64,000 bases of DNA from Bosea sp. F3-2 (GTDB taxonomy: Bacteria > Pseudomonadota > Alphaproteobacteria > Rhizobiales > Beijerinckiaceae), in assembly GCF_008253865.1 (NCBI RefSeq), contig NZ_CP042331.1, positions 3,878,001-3,942,000 on the forward strand, in the 5' to 3' direction. Both the position numbers and the translations under genes were made by a program. The first letter of the stretch is position 1. Each line of letters starts with the position of its first letter. Below the pieces are notes generated by a model. It was not told the origin of the DNA and made no database searches. It saw only the letters and a list, made by a program, of their open reading frames with translations. Shown here piece after piece: positions 9,291 through 17,237 of the stretch.

Positions 9291-9325
9291 AGCCCCGCAT
9301 CGGACAGCCGATGCGGGGCTTTTTG
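9291..9325 (+). terminator. Rho-independent terminator after azoR
   Basis: AGCCCCGCATCGG and CCGATGCGGGGCT form a perfect 13-bp stem with an ACAG loop, followed by TTTT. It is 18 bases after the azoR stop. Confidence 0.93.
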
Positions 9326-9370
9326 CTGTCTGCATCCCGTGAATATCCCCACGCCTCCCTCGGGTCGGTC

Positions 9371-9541
9371 CTAAGAGACCATTTGGGAGCTCCAGCCCTC
9401 ATCCTGAGGAGCGCCGTAAGGCGCGTCTCGAAGGATGCTCCAGAAGGTTCGGGAGCCTCCTGGACCACCCTTCGAGACGCCATTCCTGCCAGAATGGCTC
9501 CTCAGGATGAGGGCTCAGCGAATTTTCAAACGGTCTCTTAG
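9371..9541. repeat. MITE-like palindromic repeat, copy 1
   Basis: Outer arms CTAAGAGACC (9371-9380) and GGTCTCTTAG (9532-9541) are perfect inverted repeats. Inside, AGCCCTCATCCTGAGGAGC (from 9394) is mirrored by its complement ending at 9515, and CGTCTCGAAGG is mirrored by CCTTCGAGACG. The core is roughly 90% identical to the element at 16150-16295. Small size, nested inverted repeats and no coding capacity suggest a non-autonomous mobile element or a REP-like family. Confidence 0.8.
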
Positions 9542-9724
9542 TCGGCGTGGAAATCTCATCGATAAATCATGCACGATCGATGATTGACGGCCGATCCCTC
9601 CCGGGGAATGATGACCCGAAGGGACCACCGACGATCACCCCGTCAGCAGAATAGGGCACGGCCAGAACGCCCCCGCACGGACGTCGGAGAAACGCCGCAA
9701 GCTCATGCTGGAGGGAAGCCGGGA

Positions 9725-10849
9725 ATGGCCAGGATCGTATCCGTCGAGGTGTTGCAGGCTGACCTGAAACCGAAGGTGAAGCGCACCGATGCCGTGCAGA
9801 GTTTCGAGCTGCAGGAGACGCCGATGGTCCGCATCACCGATGCGGATGGTGCGACCGGCACCGGCTACAGCTACACCATCGGCACCGGCGGCTCATCGGT
9901 CTGCAAGCTGATCGACGACCATCTCGCGCCGGTGCTGATCGGCCGCGAGGCAGAAGAGATCGAAGGAATCTGGCGGGCGCTGTTCTTCCGTGTCCACGCC
10001 ACGACCGTCGGCGCCATCACCTCGATCGCGCTCGCCGCCATCGACACCGCGCTCTGGGACCTGCGCGCCCGCAGGACCGGACTGCCGCTGCATCGGCTCG
10101 CCGGCGGGGCCAAGAATGCGATCGACCTCTACTACACCGAGGGCGGCTGGCTCCACATGGCGGAGTCGGAGCTGGTCGAGGAGGCGCTCAAGGCCAAGGA
10201 GCGCGGTTTCGGCGGGACCAAGGTCAAGGTCGGCCGCCCGCATGTGGCGGAGGATGTGAAGCGCCTTTCTGCCGTGCGCGACAAGGTCGGCGGGGGTTGG
10301 GAGATCATGACCGACGCCAATCAGGGCCTCTCGCTCGACGAAGCCATTCGCCGCGCCCGCCACTACGAGAAGCTCGATGTCGCCTGGTTCGAGGAGCCGA
10401 TCCATGCCGACGATGTCGGGGCGCATCGACGGCTCTCGCAATCGACGACCGTGCCGATCGCGGTCGGCGAATCGCTATATTCGCTGTCGCAGTTCAAGGA
10501 TTATCTCGAGGCCGGCGCCTGTTCGATCGTGCAGGTCGATGTCTGCCGCGTCGGCGGCATCACGCCCTGGCTCAAGGTCGCGCATATGGCCGAGGCCTTC
10601 AACGTGCCGGTCTGCCCGCATTTCCTGATGGAGATCCATCTCGGGCTGTGCTGCGCGGTGCCGAACAGCCGCTGGCTCGAATACATCCCGCAGCTCGACC
10701 TCGTCACCTCCTCGCCGATCCGCATCGAGAACGGCAAGGCGTTTCCCTCTGACAAGCCCGGCCTCGGCATCGACTGGGATTGGGGGGCGCTGGAGAAGAC
10801 CATCGTCCACCGCAGGAGCCACGGCGCCGCGCCGCCGAAGATGGCCTGA
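9725..10849 (+). CDS. mandelate racemase/muconate lactonizing enzyme family protein (enolase superfamily)
   Basis: 374 residues. The ATG at 9725 follows GGAGGGAAG; an upstream in-frame extension to 9584 is not protein-like. The C-terminal barrel carries the mandelate-racemase subgroup catalytic set: K166-V-K168, metal ligands D197 (TDANQG), E223 (WFEEP) and E249 (AVGES), and the D272 (QVDVCRVGG) / H299 (CPHFLMEIH) dyad. The family abstracts an alpha proton from a carboxylate, typically as an acid-sugar dehydratase or racemase. The substrate cannot be read from sequence. Its neighbours, a MocR regulator and a family-3 ABC transporter, suggest an imported carboxylate or amino-acid derivative. 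Confidence 0.92.
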   Translation: MARIVSVEVLQADLKPKVKRTDAVQSFELQETPMVRITDADGATGTGYSYTIGTGGSSVCKLIDDHLAPVLIGREAEEIEGIWRALFFRVHATTVGAITSIALAAIDTALWDLRARRTGLPLHRLAGGAKNAIDLYYTEGGWLHMAESELVEEALKAKERGFGGTKVKVGRPHVAEDVKRLSAVRDKVGGGWEIMTDANQGLSLDEAIRRARHYEKLDVAWFEEPIHADDVGAHRRLSQSTTVPIAVGESLYSLSQFKDYLEAGACSIVQVDVCRVGGITPWLKVAHMAEAFNVPVCPHFLMEIHLGLCCAVPNSRWLEYIPQLDLVTSSPIRIENGKAFPSDKPGLGIDWDWGALEKTIVHRRSHGAAPPKMA

Positions 10850-10883
10850 GGGAAACGAGTTGGCGGGAGTAGCGACGACGCGA

Positions 10884-12215
10884 TCAGTCGCCGCGGCGGG
10901 CGGCGCGCGCCACCGCTGCGGCGACCCGCTCATGCCCTTGCGCCAGAACCGCCGTGGCCAGCCGGACATGCTCGGTCGGCCGTAGCGAGCACTTGCTGCC
11001 GGGCAGAACCGCGATGCCGTGGGCGGCGAGCGTCACCAGCGCATATTGCTCGGACTCGACCGGTATCCAGATGCAGAGCCCATCCGTCTCGGGCATCGCG
11101 ATACCGTGTTCCGCCAAATGACTCAGGAAGCTCCGTCGGCGCTCCGCATAGATCCGGCGCGCGTCGGCGACGCTCTGCGTCGTCGCCGCATCCTCCAGCA
11201 GCCAGGCGGTGGCGGCCTGCAGCAGCCGGCTCGTCCAGCCGGAGGAGAAGCTGCGGTAGGATTGAATCTGCCGGATGACCTTGTCCGGCGCCGAGAGCAC
11301 GGCGATCCGCAGATCCGGCCCGAGCGATTTCGAGAAGGAGCGGATGTGCACGACCCGCTCCGGTATGGTCGTGCCCAGGCTGATCGGCGGGTGGATGGAG
11401 ACGTCGCCGACGCCGTCGTCCTCGATCACCAGGGTCTCGCTGCCGGCCAGTACCGCCGCCAATTCCTGCAGGCGTCGCGCGCTGACGTGCCGCCCGGTGA
11501 CAGAGTGCGTGCGCGGCTGGAAGATCAAGGCGGCGGGGCGCCGCGCCAGCGAGGCTGCGAGCTGATCCGGCAGGGGCCCCTCCGCATCACAGCCGATCGG
11601 CAGAAGCTCGGCACCGAGATCCTCGATGATGTCGAGGAGCCGCATCGCCGTGGGGTCCTCGATCGCGACACAGGAACCCGGCAGCACCGTCGCATGCAGC
11701 ACGGAATAAACCGCGTTGTAGCCGCCATTGGTGGCGAGGAAGGCATCCGGCGCATAGGGCCAGTGCGGCAGCACCGCCTGCCTTAGTGCCGGCAGGATCG
11801 GCGTGCGCTCATAGCTGTTGAGCTTCTCAGCGTCGGCCGCATGCGCCAGCGCCGCCCGTAGCGGTGGCAGCAGGCCGGCGTCGGGGATGGCGAGCGAAAG
11901 GTCGAGAACATCAGCGCCGAAATGGGCGACGCTGCCCATGCGGGCCGGGCGGGGCGTGGCACTGTCGCCGCTGACCCAGGCGCCACCCCGCCCGCGCCCT
12001 GAGACGATCTTCTGCCGCTTCAGCTCGCTCCAGGCTTCCGAAATCGTGCCGGGGCTGACGCCGAGCGTGAAGGCAAGGTCGCGCACGGTCGGCATCCGCG
12101 TGCCCACGGCCAGTGTACCCGAGCGGATCAGCGCGCTGACCTCCAGCGCGATCCCGCGTGCAGTGTGTTGCGTCAGGCGGCTCGCCAACCAGGTCGCGTC
12201 GGGCTCGGTGCTCAT
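10884..12215 (-). CDS. MocR-type transcriptional regulator (GntR wHTH plus class I aminotransferase domain)
   Basis: 443 residues. The N-terminus is a GntR winged helix-turn-helix (IRSGTLAVGTRMPTVRDLAF, then SPGTISEAWSELKRQ). The rest is a fold-type I PLP domain with the Schiff-base lysine in RSFSKSLGPDLR and the NGGYNAV and EDPTAM segments. MocR proteins use PLP-bound amino compounds as effectors and usually control an adjacent catabolic or transport gene. No Shine-Dalgarno is evident before the ATG. It is divergent from the binding-protein-like gene at 12313, with an inverted repeat in between. Its 3' end faces the enolase-family gene. Confidence 0.92.
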   Translation of the reverse strand: MSTEPDATWLASRLTQHTARGIALEVSALIRSGTLAVGTRMPTVRDLAFTLGVSPGTISEAWSELKRQKIVSGRGRGGAWVSGDSATPRPARMGSVAHFGADVLDLSLAIPDAGLLPPLRAALAHAADAEKLNSYERTPILPALRQAVLPHWPYAPDAFLATNGGYNAVYSVLHATVLPGSCVAIEDPTAMRLLDIIEDLGAELLPIGCDAEGPLPDQLAASLARRPAALIFQPRTHSVTGRHVSARRLQELAAVLAGSETLVIEDDGVGDVSIHPPISLGTTIPERVVHIRSFSKSLGPDLRIAVLSAPDKVIRQIQSYRSFSSGWTSRLLQAATAWLLEDAATTQSVADARRIYAERRRSFLSHLAEHGIAMPETDGLCIWIPVESEQYALVTLAAHGIAVLPGSKCSLRPTEHVRLATAVLAQGHERVAAAVARAARRGD

Positions 12216-12225
12216 CGATTCGGAA

Positions 12226-12277
12226 ATTAATGTTCAGGAACGTAATATAGATTGATCAGGTAAAGTGAACATTTAAT
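12226..12277. promoter_or_regulatory. candidate MocR operator between divergent genes
   Basis: AATGTTCA (12229-12236) and TGAACATT (12266-12273) are perfect 8-bp inverted arms; extended, ATTAATGTTCA mirrors TGAACATTTAAT. The AT-rich stretch between them also contains TGATCA. The position in the 97-bp gap between the MocR gene and the next gene fits an operator-promoter for both. The pairing to MocR is inference. Confidence 0.55.
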
Positions 12278-12312
12278 CTGCCTGATATTCAAGGCTTCGA
12301 ACGAGGGATGCG

Positions 12313-13287
12313 TTGAAACCTGTCATCCGGCTGGCCCTGCGCGACTGGGACTTCATCACGCCACTGTTGCTCGGCGACGTCGCTTCCGACCAATTCGAGC
12401 TGAAGATCGAGCGGCTCGCGGCCCTGCCGGACGATTTCGCCAGCGATGCCCGCTTCGACGCCTCGGAGATCTCGTTCAGCCGCTACACGACCGGCAAGGC
12501 GCGTGGCGAGACCGGCGTCTTCGGCATTCCGAACTTCATCATGCGTGGCTTCCGGCATCGCTGCGTCGTCACGGCAGCGGAAAGCCCGCTGAAGCGCTTC
12601 GAGGATCTGCGCGGCAAGCGCATCGGCATCGCCGGCTGGCAGGATTCCGGCAACACCTGGACGCGCGCCGCCCTGGCCGAGGCCGGAATCGGCATCGAGG
12701 ATGCGTTCTGGGCCGTCAGCCGCCTCGCGGCGGACCACCCGGTCACCGATCGCGTCGGTCGCTACGCCCGGCCGGGCCGGATCGAAGCGCTGCCCGGCCA
12801 GCCGCCGCTGCTCGATCTGCTCGCCGCCGGCGAGATCGACGCCGTGCTGATGCCGTTCATGCCGAAGGGCTTCTTCGCGCCGGGCTCGCGGTTCCGCGCC
12901 CTGCTGCCGGATGTCCGCGCGGCGGAGGTCGAGTATTTCCGCAAGGTCGGCTTCGTGCCCGGCATGCACATCATCGGGCTCAAGCCGGAGCTTGTGGCGC
13001 GCGAGCCCTGGCTGCCGCAGGCGCTCAGCGATCTGCTCGACGAGAGCCAGCGCGTCTGGCTGGAGAAGCGCCGCCGCTATGCCGACACCAGCCCCTGGCT
13101 GATCGACGAGCTCGTGCGCAGCGGGCATGATCTCCCGGCCGAGTGGAATGCGAGCGGCCTCGAACCGAACCGGGCGATGATCGCGGCGTTCCTGGAGCAG
13201 CTGCGGATCCAGGAACTGGCCGAGACCGAGCTGACGCCGGAGACGCTGTTCCCGGCCGCCCGCGCCGGGGCCGCACGGGCCGCCTGA
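12313..13287 (+). CDS. 4,5-dihydroxyphthalate decarboxylase-like / periplasmic-binding-protein-fold protein without signal peptide
   Basis: 324 residues starting at TTG 12313, with GAGGGA just upstream; the next in-frame ATG (about residue 77) would cut into the fold. The opening IRLALRDWDFITPLLLGDV and then DASEISFSRYT resemble 4,5-dihydroxyphthalate decarboxylases and related NMT1-type binding-fold proteins. LRGKRIGIAGWQDSGNTWTR is the usual ligand-site segment. No signal peptide or lipobox is present, so it should be cytosolic, which favours an enzyme or a sensor over a transport receptor. It lies 44 bases before an amino-acid-type ABC transporter operon and divergent from MocR. Confidence 0.7.
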   Translation: MKPVIRLALRDWDFITPLLLGDVASDQFELKIERLAALPDDFASDARFDASEISFSRYTTGKARGETGVFGIPNFIMRGFRHRCVVTAAESPLKRFEDLRGKRIGIAGWQDSGNTWTRAALAEAGIGIEDAFWAVSRLAADHPVTDRVGRYARPGRIEALPGQPPLLDLLAAGEIDAVLMPFMPKGFFAPGSRFRALLPDVRAAEVEYFRKVGFVPGMHIIGLKPELVAREPWLPQALSDLLDESQRVWLEKRRRYADTSPWLIDELVRSGHDLPAEWNASGLEPNRAMIAAFLEQLRIQELAETELTPETLFPAARAGAARAA

Positions 13288-13331
13288 GCGCGCGGACAAT
13301 TTGAGACATAACGACACAGGGGAATGTCGCC

Positions 13332-14228
13332 ATGAAGATGATCGTGAAGCTGGCCGGTGCCGTCGCGTTTTCCGTTGCGCTCTTGCAGGGCGCGGCGCAG
13401 GCGCAGGATCAGTCGATCCAGATCCCGAAGCAGAAGGTCGACGAGGCCCTGCGCGCCAAGCTACCTGAGACGGTCCGCAGCGCCGGCAAGATGATCTCGG
13501 TCAATAACGGCTCCTTCCCGCCCTACGAGATCGTCACCGACGCCAACAAGATGATCGGCGCCAGCGCCGATCTCGCCGAGGCGCTCGGCGAGCTGCTCGG
13601 CGTCAAGATCGAGCATGCCACGGTCAACGGCCTCGCCTCGTCACTGAGCGGCATCGCCGCCGGCCGCTTCCAGTTCGCGATGGGCCCGATCGGCGACTTC
13701 AAGTCGCGCCAGGAGTCCAACGACTTCGTCGACTATGTCCGCGAATACGTGGTCTTCGCCGTGCAGAAGGGCAATCCGAAGGCCATCAACAGCCTGGAGG
13801 ACAGCTGCGGCAAGAAGATCGCCGTGATGTCCGCCGGCTCGGCCGAGAAGGTCATCAAGGCGCAGGCCGAGAAATGCGCCGCCGATGGCAAGCCGGCGCT
13901 GGAAGTGATGTCCTTCACCGATCAGCCGACCTCGATCCTGTCGGTGCGCTCGCGCCGGGCCGATGCGTTCTTCTCGTCGCAGGCGCCGCTCAGCTACTTC
14001 GTCCAGCAGGCAAAGGGTGACCTCGAACTCGCCGCCGTCGGCAAGGCGAACGGCTTCCAGGATTTGTTCCAGGGCGCCGTCGTGCCGAAGGGCTCACCGC
14101 TCGGCGCGGTGCTGGTCGGCGGCATCAAGGCGCTGAAGGCCAATGGCACCTATGCCGCGATCTTCAAGAAATGGGGGATCGAGAACAACATGATCGACGA
14201 GCCCGGCATCAACCGGTCGACCAACTGA
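13332..14228 (+). CDS. ABC transporter substrate-binding protein, amino-acid type (family 3)
   Basis: 298 residues with a cleavable signal peptide (KLAGAVAFSVALLQGAAQAQ). The mature part matches family 3 binding proteins: FPPYEIVTDANKMIGASADLAEALGELLG, the AAGRFQFAMGPIGDF segment, and the DSCGKKIAVMSAGSAEK hinge. The ATG follows AGGGGAATGTCGCC. It is the receptor for the permease and ATPase that follow. The usual ligand is a polar amino acid or related compound; the context (enolase-superfamily enzyme, MocR) leaves open an unusual amino acid. Confidence 0.93.
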   Translation: MKMIVKLAGAVAFSVALLQGAAQAQDQSIQIPKQKVDEALRAKLPETVRSAGKMISVNNGSFPPYEIVTDANKMIGASADLAEALGELLGVKIEHATVNGLASSLSGIAAGRFQFAMGPIGDFKSRQESNDFVDYVREYVVFAVQKGNPKAINSLEDSCGKKIAVMSAGSAEKVIKAQAEKCAADGKPALEVMSFTDQPTSILSVRSRRADAFFSSQAPLSYFVQQAKGDLELAAVGKANGFQDLFQGAVVPKGSPLGAVLVGGIKALKANGTYAAIFKKWGIENNMIDEPGINRSTN

Positions 14229-14241
14229 GCCCGGGCACAGA

Positions 14242-15153
14242 ATGAACACCGCAACGCAGGCGGCGGGCGAGCGCGAATTGGCGCTGCGCGACGTCGCCAA
14301 GGCGCATCGCCCGTTCGAATGGGGACGCTGGCTGCTTTGGGCCTTCGTGCTCATCGTCGCCGCCAACTTCGCCTGGATCGTCGCCTGGAATCCGAATTTC
14401 GGCTGGCCGGTGGTGGCGCAATGGTTCACCGCGGAGTCGATCCTGCGCGGGCTTTCGGTGACGCTCGGGCTGACGGTCGTCGCCATGGTGATCGGTGTCG
14501 CCATCGGGCTGGTGCTCGCCATCGCCCGGCTGTCGGACGACCGGTTGTTCAGCGGCCTCGCCGGCCTCTACATCTGGTTCTTCCGTGGCACGCCGCTGCT
14601 GGTGCAGCTGATCTTCTGGTACAACCTTTCGACGCTGTTCCCCGAGATCTCGATCGCCATCCCCTTCGGGCCGACCCTGGCAAGCTGGCACACCAACGAC
14701 CTGATCACCCCAATGACGGCGGCGATCGCGGGCTTATCGCTGAACGAGGCCGCCTATATGGCCGAGATCATCCGCGGCGGCCTGATCTCGGTCGACAAGG
14801 GGCAGGTCGAGGCGACCGACGCCTTCGGCATGACACGGGCACGGGCGCTGCGCCGGGTCATCATCCCGCAGGCGATGCGCTCGATCGTGCCGCCGACCGG
14901 CAACCAGCTCATCAGCATGATCAAGGCGACCTCGCTGGTCAGCGTCATCGCCATGGCCGATCTGCTCTATTCGGTGCAGGCGGTCTACAACCGCACCTTC
15001 GAGGTCATCCCCATGCTGATGGTGGCGGTGATCTGGTATCTCTTGATCACCTCGGTCCTGAATGTCGGCCAAGGCTTCATCGAGCGCTACTACGCGCGCG
15101 GTGAGCGGGGCGCGACGCAGGCCAAGCCCGTCATCGCGGAGGCGACGCCATGA
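14242..15153 (+). CDS. amino-acid ABC transporter permease
   Basis: 303 residues. A cytosolic N-terminus of about 30 residues is followed by several membrane segments (LLWAFVLIVAANFAWIV, LSVTLGLTVVAMVIGVAIGLVLA, LMVAVIWYLLITSV) and the HisM/GlnP-type EAA loop (EATDAFGMTRARALRRVIIPQA). IWFFRGTPLLVQLIFWY is the conserved segment of the polar amino-acid permease family. It probably works as a homodimer, since only one permease gene is present. The spacing of 13 bases from the receptor gene and the ATGA overlap with the ATPase indicate one operon. Confidence 0.93.
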   Translation: MNTATQAAGERELALRDVAKAHRPFEWGRWLLWAFVLIVAANFAWIVAWNPNFGWPVVAQWFTAESILRGLSVTLGLTVVAMVIGVAIGLVLAIARLSDDRLFSGLAGLYIWFFRGTPLLVQLIFWYNLSTLFPEISIAIPFGPTLASWHTNDLITPMTAAIAGLSLNEAAYMAEIIRGGLISVDKGQVEATDAFGMTRARALRRVIIPQAMRSIVPPTGNQLISMIKATSLVSVIAMADLLYSVQAVYNRTFEVIPMLMVAVIWYLLITSVLNVGQGFIERYYARGERGATQAKPVIAEATP

Positions 15154-15950
15154 GCCGCGACGCCATCAAGGCCGGGGCCGCGCCGCTGGTCAGCGCCCGC
15201 AACGTCCACAAATCCTTCGGCGACAACGAGGTGCTGAAGGGCATCGACCTCGATGTCGCGCCGGGAGAAGTCGTGGTGATCCTCGGGCCTTCCGGCTCGG
15301 GCAAATCGACCTTCCTGCGCTGTATCAACCATCTGGAGGCGATCGACCGCGGCTCGATCATGGTCGCTGGCGAGCAGATCGGCTACCGGCTCTCCGGCGG
15401 GCGCCTGGTCAGGCTGTCGAACCGGGCGATCGCGGGGCAGCGCCGCCAGATCGGCATGGTCTTCCAGCAGTTCAACCTCTACCCGCATATGACGGCGCTG
15501 GAGAACATCATCGAGGCGCCCGTCGGCGTGCACGGCCACAGCCGCAAGGAAGCGACCGACTACGCCATGGAACTGCTCGGACGCATCGGCCTGACCGAGA
15601 AGGCGCATGCCTATCCGCGCCAGCTCTCGGGCGGCCAGCAGCAGCGCGTCGCCATTGCGCGGGCGCTCGCCATCCGGCCGAAGCTGATGCTGTTCGACGA
15701 GCCGACCTCGGCGCTCGATCCCGAGCTCGTCGGCGAAGTGCTGGCGACGATGCGTGATCTCGCCGGACAGGGGCTGACGATGATCGTCGTCACCCATGAG
15801 ATCGGCTTCGCGCGCGAAGCGGCCGACCGTGTCGTCTTCATGGACGGCGGAGTCGTGGTCGAGCAGGGGCCGCCCGGCAAGGTGCTGGCCTCTCCCCAGC
15901 ATAGCCGCACGCGCTTGTTCCTGAGCCGCTTCATTCGCGAGGCGGTCTGA
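15150..15950 (+). CDS. amino-acid ABC transporter ATP-binding protein
   Basis: 266 residues. Walker A is GPSGSGKST, the Q-loop is in GMVFQQFNLYPHMT, the signature is LSGGQQQRV and Walker B is LMLFDEPTSALDPE, with the H-loop in IVVTHEIGFAR. The set is typical of GlnQ/HisP-type importers. Its ATG overlaps the permease stop (ATGA), so translation is coupled. It powers the importer formed with the two upstream genes. Downstream lie two adjacent intergenic repeats. Confidence 0.95.
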   Translation: MSRDAIKAGAAPLVSARNVHKSFGDNEVLKGIDLDVAPGEVVVILGPSGSGKSTFLRCINHLEAIDRGSIMVAGEQIGYRLSGGRLVRLSNRAIAGQRRQIGMVFQQFNLYPHMTALENIIEAPVGVHGHSRKEATDYAMELLGRIGLTEKAHAYPRQLSGGQQQRVAIARALAIRPKLMLFDEPTSALDPELVGEVLATMRDLAGQGLTMIVVTHEIGFAREAADRVVFMDGGVVVEQGPPGKVLASPQHSRTRLFLSRFIREAV

Positions 15951-15990
15951 GGCGTGACGCCGCGAGAGCGTTGGCGCTTGCGCGCCACGC

Positions 15991-16140
15991 TAGAGCCTTT
16001 TTCGATCGGTCTGCACCGTCATTGCGAGCGCAGCGAAGCAATCCAGGGGGACGTAGAGCTTTGCCGCCCCTGGATTGCTTCGTCGCTGCGCTCCTCGCAA
16101 TGACGGCTGCTGCCATCCAACCTAATCGAAAAACGCTCTA
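15991..16140. repeat. palindromic repeat with terminal inverted repeats
   Basis: TAGAGCCTTTTTCGAT (15991-16006) is mirrored, with one mismatch, by ATCGAAAAACGCTCTA ending at 16140. Inside, GTCATTGCGAGCGCAGCGAA (from 16018) mirrors the sequence ending at 16104, and GCAATCCAGG mirrors CCTGGATTGC. The motif CATTGCGAGCGNAGCGAAGCAATCCAG is, from memory, common in Bradyrhizobiaceae and relatives. It abuts the next repeat. Confidence 0.8.
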
Positions 16141-16149
16141 AAAAGGCCA

Positions 16150-16295
16150 TTTGGAACCTCCAGCCCTCATCCTGAGGAGCGCCTTCAGGCGCGTCTCGAA
16201 GGATGCTCCAGCTGCCTCAGGAGCCTCCTGGAGCATCCTTCGAGACGCCATTCCTGACGGAATGGCTCCTCAGGATGAGGGCTGGAGTTCCCAAA
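16150..16295. repeat. MITE-like palindromic repeat, copy 2
   Basis: Second copy of the element at 9371-9541. TTGGAACCTCCAGCCCTCAT at the left mirrors the right end at about 16275-16295, and CGTCTCGAAGGATGCTCCA mirrors TGGAGCATCCTTCGAGACG. The internal arms are better conserved than in copy 1. The outer CTAAGAGACC arms of copy 1 are not preserved here. Confidence 0.8.
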
Positions 16296-16412
16296 CAGGC
16301 GCTCAGGCGATTTGGAGCGATCAAGTATTGGCAGTATAAACGTATTGCAATAAACGGCGCGGTCGCCGGTCTGAGAGAAGGATCACCTCTGCATCTTGGA
16401 GGAGGGAGTCCG

Positions 16413-16802
16413 ATGGCATGTAGGGCCGTGATAGCTTTGTTGATTCTGGCGGTATCGCCTCATCCAGCCACGGCGGCTGGTGATGCTGCCGCAGGCGAAA
16501 AAGTCTTCCTGAAGTGTCGGGCCTGCCACCAGATCGGCGAGACCGCGAAGAACGCTGTCGGACCGAGGCTGAATGGCCTGTTCGGGCGACCGGCGGGCTC
16601 GATCGAAGGCTACAGCTATTCGCCCGCCAACAAGAACTCCGGCATCGTGTGGGATGAGCCGACGTTCCGGGATTATATCAAGGCGCCTCAGGCCAAGATC
16701 CCAGGCACCAAGATGACATTTGTGGGCCTCAAGGCCGACCAGGAAATCGACGATGTCGTCGCCTTCCTTAAACAATTTGATGCTGACGGAAAGAAAAAGT
16801 AG
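16413..16802 (+). CDS. small soluble cytochrome c (c2-like)
   Basis: 129 residues with a signal peptide (MACRAVIALLILAVSPHPAT, cleavage near ATAA). The single haem site is C35-R-A-C38-H39, the axial methionine is in GTKMTF, and the folds VGPRLNGLFGRPAGS and YIKAPQAKIPGTKM match class I cytochromes c2/c550. A strong GGAGGAGGG Shine-Dalgarno precedes the ATG. It should shuttle electrons in the periplasm. Its place 435 bases upstream of the oxidase operon makes it the likely electron donor to that oxidase, although the gap argues for its own promoter. Confidence 0.93.
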   Translation: MACRAVIALLILAVSPHPATAAGDAAAGEKVFLKCRACHQIGETAKNAVGPRLNGLFGRPAGSIEGYSYSPANKNSGIVWDEPTFRDYIKAPQAKIPGTKMTFVGLKADQEIDDVVAFLKQFDADGKKK

Positions 16803-17237
16803 CCGGTTCGTCTCCCGATATCGGCTGCACTAAAGCCGTTATGCGACGCGGATGCGATTGACAACTCCCGCACGCAGGACGACAACATGACGATGACTTT
16901 GGGCTGGAGACTTGGATGCCCCACGGCCCGGTCGGAAGTTTATGCACGCGATGGTGCGTGATCGTCCAGGCGAGCCGAGGATTCGGCGATGACGAGCAGG
17001 ATGCAAAAGGCGAGGCCTTCCACCGCGCTTGGCGGAGTTCCCGTTCGGCTGCTGTCTTGCCCCACCTCCGATCCCATCGGTCTCGTTCGCTTTAAGCAGA
17101 GGGTTCGTTCGGCTTCGAGCTACAATGTGGTTCTGATGTCGAAGATGCGTTTGTTTGCCTAGCGCCGCGACGTATTGCCTGCGCCGCGGCGCTGCCTTGC
17201 TCCTGTTCATCGCCACCCCTGGCAAGGATGAAAAGGG
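16803..17237. other. 435-bp gap with no recognisable gene
   Basis: Nothing protein-like was found on either strand. A TTGACA lies at 16858-16863 but no convincing -10 box follows at 16-18 bases. The region presumably carries the promoter of the oxidase operon. The GC content is lower and less codon-structured than the flanking genes. Confidence 0.4.
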
